Of a DNA stretch of 16,356 nucleotides, positions 13,755-16,356 are shown piece after piece. The stretch comes from Clostridia bacterium (GTDB lineage: Bacteria > Bacillota > Clostridia > Oscillospirales > CAG-272). Each line of letters starts with the position of its first letter. Positions within the stretch are counted from its first letter, which is position 1. The stretch lies in the NCBI GenBank assembly GCA_900754175.1, contig CAAEBS010000117.1, positions 1 through 16,356 of the forward strand. Reading direction: 5' to 3'. The notes under the pieces are model-generated. The model had not been told where the DNA came from. It saw only the letters and a program-made list of their open reading frames with translations, and searched no databases. A program made the position numbers and the translations under genes.

Positions 13755-15092
13755 ATGGATTACGAAAAGCTGCTTGAACTGCTGGACGAAAACAAATTTG
13801 TGGAATTCATGAACGCACTGGATTCCATGAATGCGGTGGACGCCGCCGAACTTTTATCTTCCGTTGACGATGCCACTTTACCGAAGATCTTCCGTTTGAT
13901 GAAGAAGGACACCGCCGCCGAAATTTTTGCCGAGCTTGACCCCGACACGCAGGAAAAAGTCATCCAGACCATGCGGGACACCGAAATTGCCAAATTCATG
14001 GACCGTCTGTTCGTGGACGACGCCGTGGATATGCTGGAGGAACTGCCGGCAAACGTGGTCAACCGGATTCTGAAAAACACCACGCCGCAAAAGCGGCAGG
14101 AGCTGAACCGGTTTCTGAATTACCCGCCGGACAGTGCGGGCGGTATCATGACCTCGGAATTTCTCAGCATCCACGCCGGCATGACAGTGGCGGACGCCGT
14201 GGAAACCATCCGCCACACCGGCGTGAAAAAAGAGACGGTGTACGTGATCTACGTCACCGACCGCTCCCGGGTACTGGTCGGGACGGTGGAACTGAAAGAT
14301 CTGCTCTTTGCCCGCCCGGACGAGATCATCTCGGATATCATGAACACCGAGGTCATCAGCGTTCCCACCACCGAGGACAAGGAAAGCACCGCCGCCCTCA
14401 TCTCCCGGTATGACCTGCTGGCACTCCCGGTCGTGGACAGCGAAAAGCGACTGGTGGGAATCGTGACCATCGACGACGCCGTGGACGTCATCACCGAGGA
14501 GGCGACCGAGGATATCGAAATCATGGCAGCAATGGCGCCCTCAGACAAGCCCTACCTCAAAACCGGCGTCTTTTCCATCTGGCTCAAGCGGATTCCCTGG
14601 CTTCTGCTCCTGATGATCTCCGCCACCTTTACCGGTATCATCATTTCCCATTATGAAAGCGCCCTCGGGCAGGTCGTGATCCTTACCGCCTTTATCCCCA
14701 TGCTGATGGATACCGGCGGAAACGCCGGCAGTCAGGCGTCGGTCACCATCGTCCGTGGTCTTTCGGTGGGTGAAATTCACATGAAAGATATTTTTCAGGT
14801 GCTCTGGAAAGAATTCCGGGTCTCCCTGCTCTGCGGCATTACCCTGTCAGTCGCCGCTTTCGGTAAGGCGATGCTCATCGACCGCACCACGCCGCTGATC
14901 GCCCTGGTGGTCTCGATCACCCTTTTTGCCTCGGTGGTCGTGGCAAAGCTTGTGGGCTGTTCGTTGCCGATTCTTGCCAAACGCCTGAAGCTGGACCCCG
15001 CCGTGATGGCAAGTCCCTTTATCACGACCATCGTGGACGCCGTTTCGCTGATGATCTATTTCAGCGTGGCAACCCTTTTGTTGCACCTGTAA
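13755..15092 (+). CDS. mgtE: Magnesium transporter MgtE
   Basis: A 445-residue protein, normal MgtE length. It has a cytoplasmic MgtE N domain (about 1-120, a helical superhelix), a CBS pair (about 128-255) that senses intracellular Mg2+, a connecting helix, and a C-terminal membrane domain with five hydrophobic segments from about residue 275. The pore signature PMLMDTGGNAGSQAS lies at 315-329. It forms a homodimeric Mg2+ channel in the membrane that closes when Mg2+ is high. I chose the ATG at 13755, with GGAGG nine bases upstream; the open frame to 13680 lies over the leader hairpin. It ends at 15092, facing the glycosyltransferase gene whose frame runs 246 bases antisense into it, with no terminator between them. 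Confidence 0.95.
   Translation: MDYEKLLELLDENKFVEFMNALDSMNAVDAAELLSSVDDATLPKIFRLMKKDTAAEIFAELDPDTQEKVIQTMRDTEIAKFMDRLFVDDAVDMLEELPANVVNRILKNTTPQKRQELNRFLNYPPDSAGGIMTSEFLSIHAGMTVADAVETIRHTGVKKETVYVIYVTDRSRVLVGTVELKDLLFARPDEIISDIMNTEVISVPTTEDKESTAALISRYDLLALPVVDSEKRLVGIVTIDDAVDVITEEATEDIEIMAAMAPSDKPYLKTGVFSIWLKRIPWLLLLMISATFTGIIISHYESALGQVVILTAFIPMLMDTGGNAGSQASVTIVRGLSVGEIHMKDIFQVLWKEFRVSLLCGITLSVAAFGKAMLIDRTTPLIALVVSITLFASVVVAKLVGCSLPILAKRLKLDPAVMASPFITTIVDAVSLMIYFSVATLLLHL
14847..15092. other. 246-base convergent overlap of mgtE and glycosyltransferase frames
   Basis: The plus strand encodes the last membrane helices of MgtE, clearly native sequence. The minus strand continues the glycosyltransferase frame with no stop until 14847. 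The native glycosyltransferase homology ends almost exactly at the mgtE stop codon, so the stop may have been lost by a small deletion, or the overlap may be real. No hairpin terminator is visible on either strand at the junction. Confidence 0.75.
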
Positions 15093-16202
15093 TTTGCGGT
15101 ACAGCTCCCGGTAAAGCGCCTCGGTTCGCCGGGTCATGGCAACGGCATTCAGCTCGGTCTCAAACCGGCGCCGTGCCTGCTCCGACATCTCCCGGTACTT
15201 CTGCGGAGAGGATACAAGCCTGCGGATCGCCTGCGCCAGTGCCTGCGGGTCGCCCGCCGGGTACACATAGCCGTTTTCCCCGTCCCGTACCATATACGGA
15301 TTTCCGCCGAAATCGCTGACGACGGCGGGGATACCAAGGCTCATTCCCTCGGACAGCGCAAGCGAGGAAGTCTCGGTTCCGACCGAGCAGTTGACCTGGA
15401 TACGGACGAGATTCATCAGCGGCGCCACGTCTGCCTGAAACCCGGTAAAAACCACCTTTTCCGCCACGCCAAGGGCACAGGAAAGAAGAATCAGACGCTC
15501 CCGCATACTTCCCTCCCCAATCAGCAAAAAACGATAATCATACCCGTCTTCCCGTAAAATGCGGGCTGCCTGTAAAAGACATTCGTGACCCTTACACGCC
15601 TCAAGCCGTGCGCATATTCCAATCGTCACGCAGTCCTCCGGCAGTCCGTATTTTTTGCGCAACGCCCGACGCTCTGCCTCCGGAATCCTGCGCAAAGGCT
15701 CGGAGCCGTTGATAATCACCCGTATCTTTTCGGGGCTTACCCCCATCTGTACCAGATTTTCCGCCGCCGCTCCCGCCACCGCTACGCTGGTCTGCGACAG
15801 CATCCGGTCCACTCTGCCGGTAAGCCTGCGTACCAAAGGCTCCCGCCGGATTGCCGGAACCGGAAAAGCGCAATGCCTGGTGTGCACCCGAAGCGGTACC
15901 CCGGCAAGCCGTGCGGCAACCCTGCCGCTGAGACATCCGTGGCAATTGACGATGTCCGGGCGCAGACGGCGCAATTCCCGCCATATGGAAAAAACGCCCC
16001 GCACCCGAAAGGAAGCGTCGGCACATCCCCTGACCTCCCGCACGGGAACGCCAATGACGGCAAATTCCGGGCAAAGGCGACTTTTTTCGGGCAACAGCAC
16101 CACGCTTTCAAATTCCCGCCTGTCGGTATGCCGTAACCGATTGACCAGCAGAACCCCCGCCCCGCCAATGTTGGTGTCGCTGATGATCTCCGCAACTTTC
16201 AT
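14847..16202 (-). CDS. GT4-type glycosyltransferase with an aberrant antisense-encoded C-terminus
   Basis: A 451-residue frame, of which the first 370 residues (to 15093) are a typical GT-B glycosyltransferase of family GT4. The N-terminal domain has NIGGAG (about 11-16) and DIVNCHGCLSG. The C-terminal nucleotide-sugar domain has ICARLEACKGHECLL, FLLIGEGSMRERL and the E-x7-E segment ETSSLALSEGMSLG. Such enzymes add sugars to surface polysaccharide or lipid; donor and acceptor cannot be read here. Homologues normally end about where mgtE ends, but no stop occurs, and the frame continues 80 residues antisense to mgtE in His/Asp/Gly-rich sequence that looks non-native. I chose the ATG at 16202, since AGAGG lies 7 bases upstream; the TTG at 16208 is too close to it. 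Confidence 0.82.
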   Translation of the reverse strand: MKVAEIISDTNIGGAGVLLVNRLRHTDRREFESVVLLPEKSRLCPEFAVIGVPVREVRGCADASFRVRGVFSIWRELRRLRPDIVNCHGCLSGRVAARLAGVPLRVHTRHCAFPVPAIRREPLVRRLTGRVDRMLSQTSVAVAGAAAENLVQMGVSPEKIRVIINGSEPLRRIPEAERRALRKKYGLPEDCVTIGICARLEACKGHECLLQAARILREDGYDYRFLLIGEGSMRERLILLSCALGVAEKVVFTGFQADVAPLMNLVRIQVNCSVGTETSSLALSEGMSLGIPAVVSDFGGNPYMVRDGENGYVYPAGDPQALAQAIRRLVSSPQKYREMSEQARRRFETELNAVAMTRRTEALYRELYRKLQVQQKGCHAEIDHQRNGVHDGRDKGTCHHGGVQLQAFGKNRQRTAHKLCHDHRGKKGDRDHQGDQRRGAVDEHRLTESGD

Positions 16203-16356
16203 TTTCAAACCTCTTTTCCCGCTTGATGCCGTTATTCTTCCCGAAAAAGGTCGGAAGCATACAGGTAGTGGCAGTAATTTCGTTGGGGCAAAGAGGATAA
16301 GATTTTCACGATTTTGCGGCGTGAGGGCGGGGACGGGTTAGTGAATTATAAGAGCC
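16203..16356 (-). other. Upstream region of the glycosyltransferase; possible gene remnant
   Basis: No complete gene is visible. On the minus strand, one frame from a stop near 16348-16350 to a TAA about 30 bases before the glycosyltransferase ATG reads about 38 codons and ends in YCHYLYASDLFREE, which looks protein-like. It has no ATG start. It may be the 3' remnant or frameshifted end of an upstream minus-strand gene, or simply leader sequence. I see no convincing promoter. Confidence 0.3.

Overview
The window looks like chromosomal DNA from a GC-rich member of the Firmicutes, class Clostridia, probably of the Oscillospiraceae/Ruminococcaceae type. The reasons are the ylxM-ffh-rpsP-khpA gene order, the paired TIGR03960/TIGR03936 radical-SAM genes, strong GGAGG ribosome binding sites, a clostridial L-lactate dehydrogenase, and a small CPC/CIC/CHC ferredoxin-thioredoxin-reductase-like protein. 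I see no insertion sequence, phage gene, tRNA, rRNA or CRISPR array. Coding density is high, and no stretch of 300 bases lacks a gene.

Left half (139-9561), all on the minus strand. In transcription order: a 68-residue FTR-like Fe-S protein; the SpoU-family rRNA 2'-O-methyltransferase RlmB with its own promoter; a 974-residue membrane protein that I read as a catalytically dead P-type ATPase behind a long acidic tail; the TIGR03960 radical-SAM protein; its partner TIGR03936 (25-base overlap, GTG start); an SPFH protein of the YdjI type with three C-terminal zinc ribbons; a YdjG-like double zinc-ribbon membrane protein; and a 71-residue single-pass membrane protein. Gaps from rlmB onward are short, and the only clear terminator is at 91-126 after the last gene, so most of this may be one long transcript.

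Right half, plus strand (9656-15092). A consensus promoter at 9656 drives ylxM, ffh, rpsP and khpA, which are SRP and ribosome functions. The cluster ends in a terminator at 12037-12068, so rimM-trmD-rplS, which usually follow, are missing here. Next come a 153-residue protein of unknown function, L-lactate dehydrogenase, and the Mg2+ channel/transporter mgtE. Both ldh and mgtE have a terminator-like hairpin just upstream of their ribosome binding site. The mgtE promoter is 26/29 identical to the ylxM promoter.

Right end (14847-16202, minus). A GT4-type glycosyltransferase converges on mgtE. Its reading frame has no stop at the expected place and runs 246 bases antisense into the mgtE 3' end.

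The observations most worth checking are the pseudo-P-type ATPase, the very short mgtE leader with a mutually exclusive hairpin, the inverted repeat at the ylxM transcription start (candidate YlxM operator), the stop-less glycosyltransferase, and the YdjI/YdjG-like cassette without a nearby PspA.
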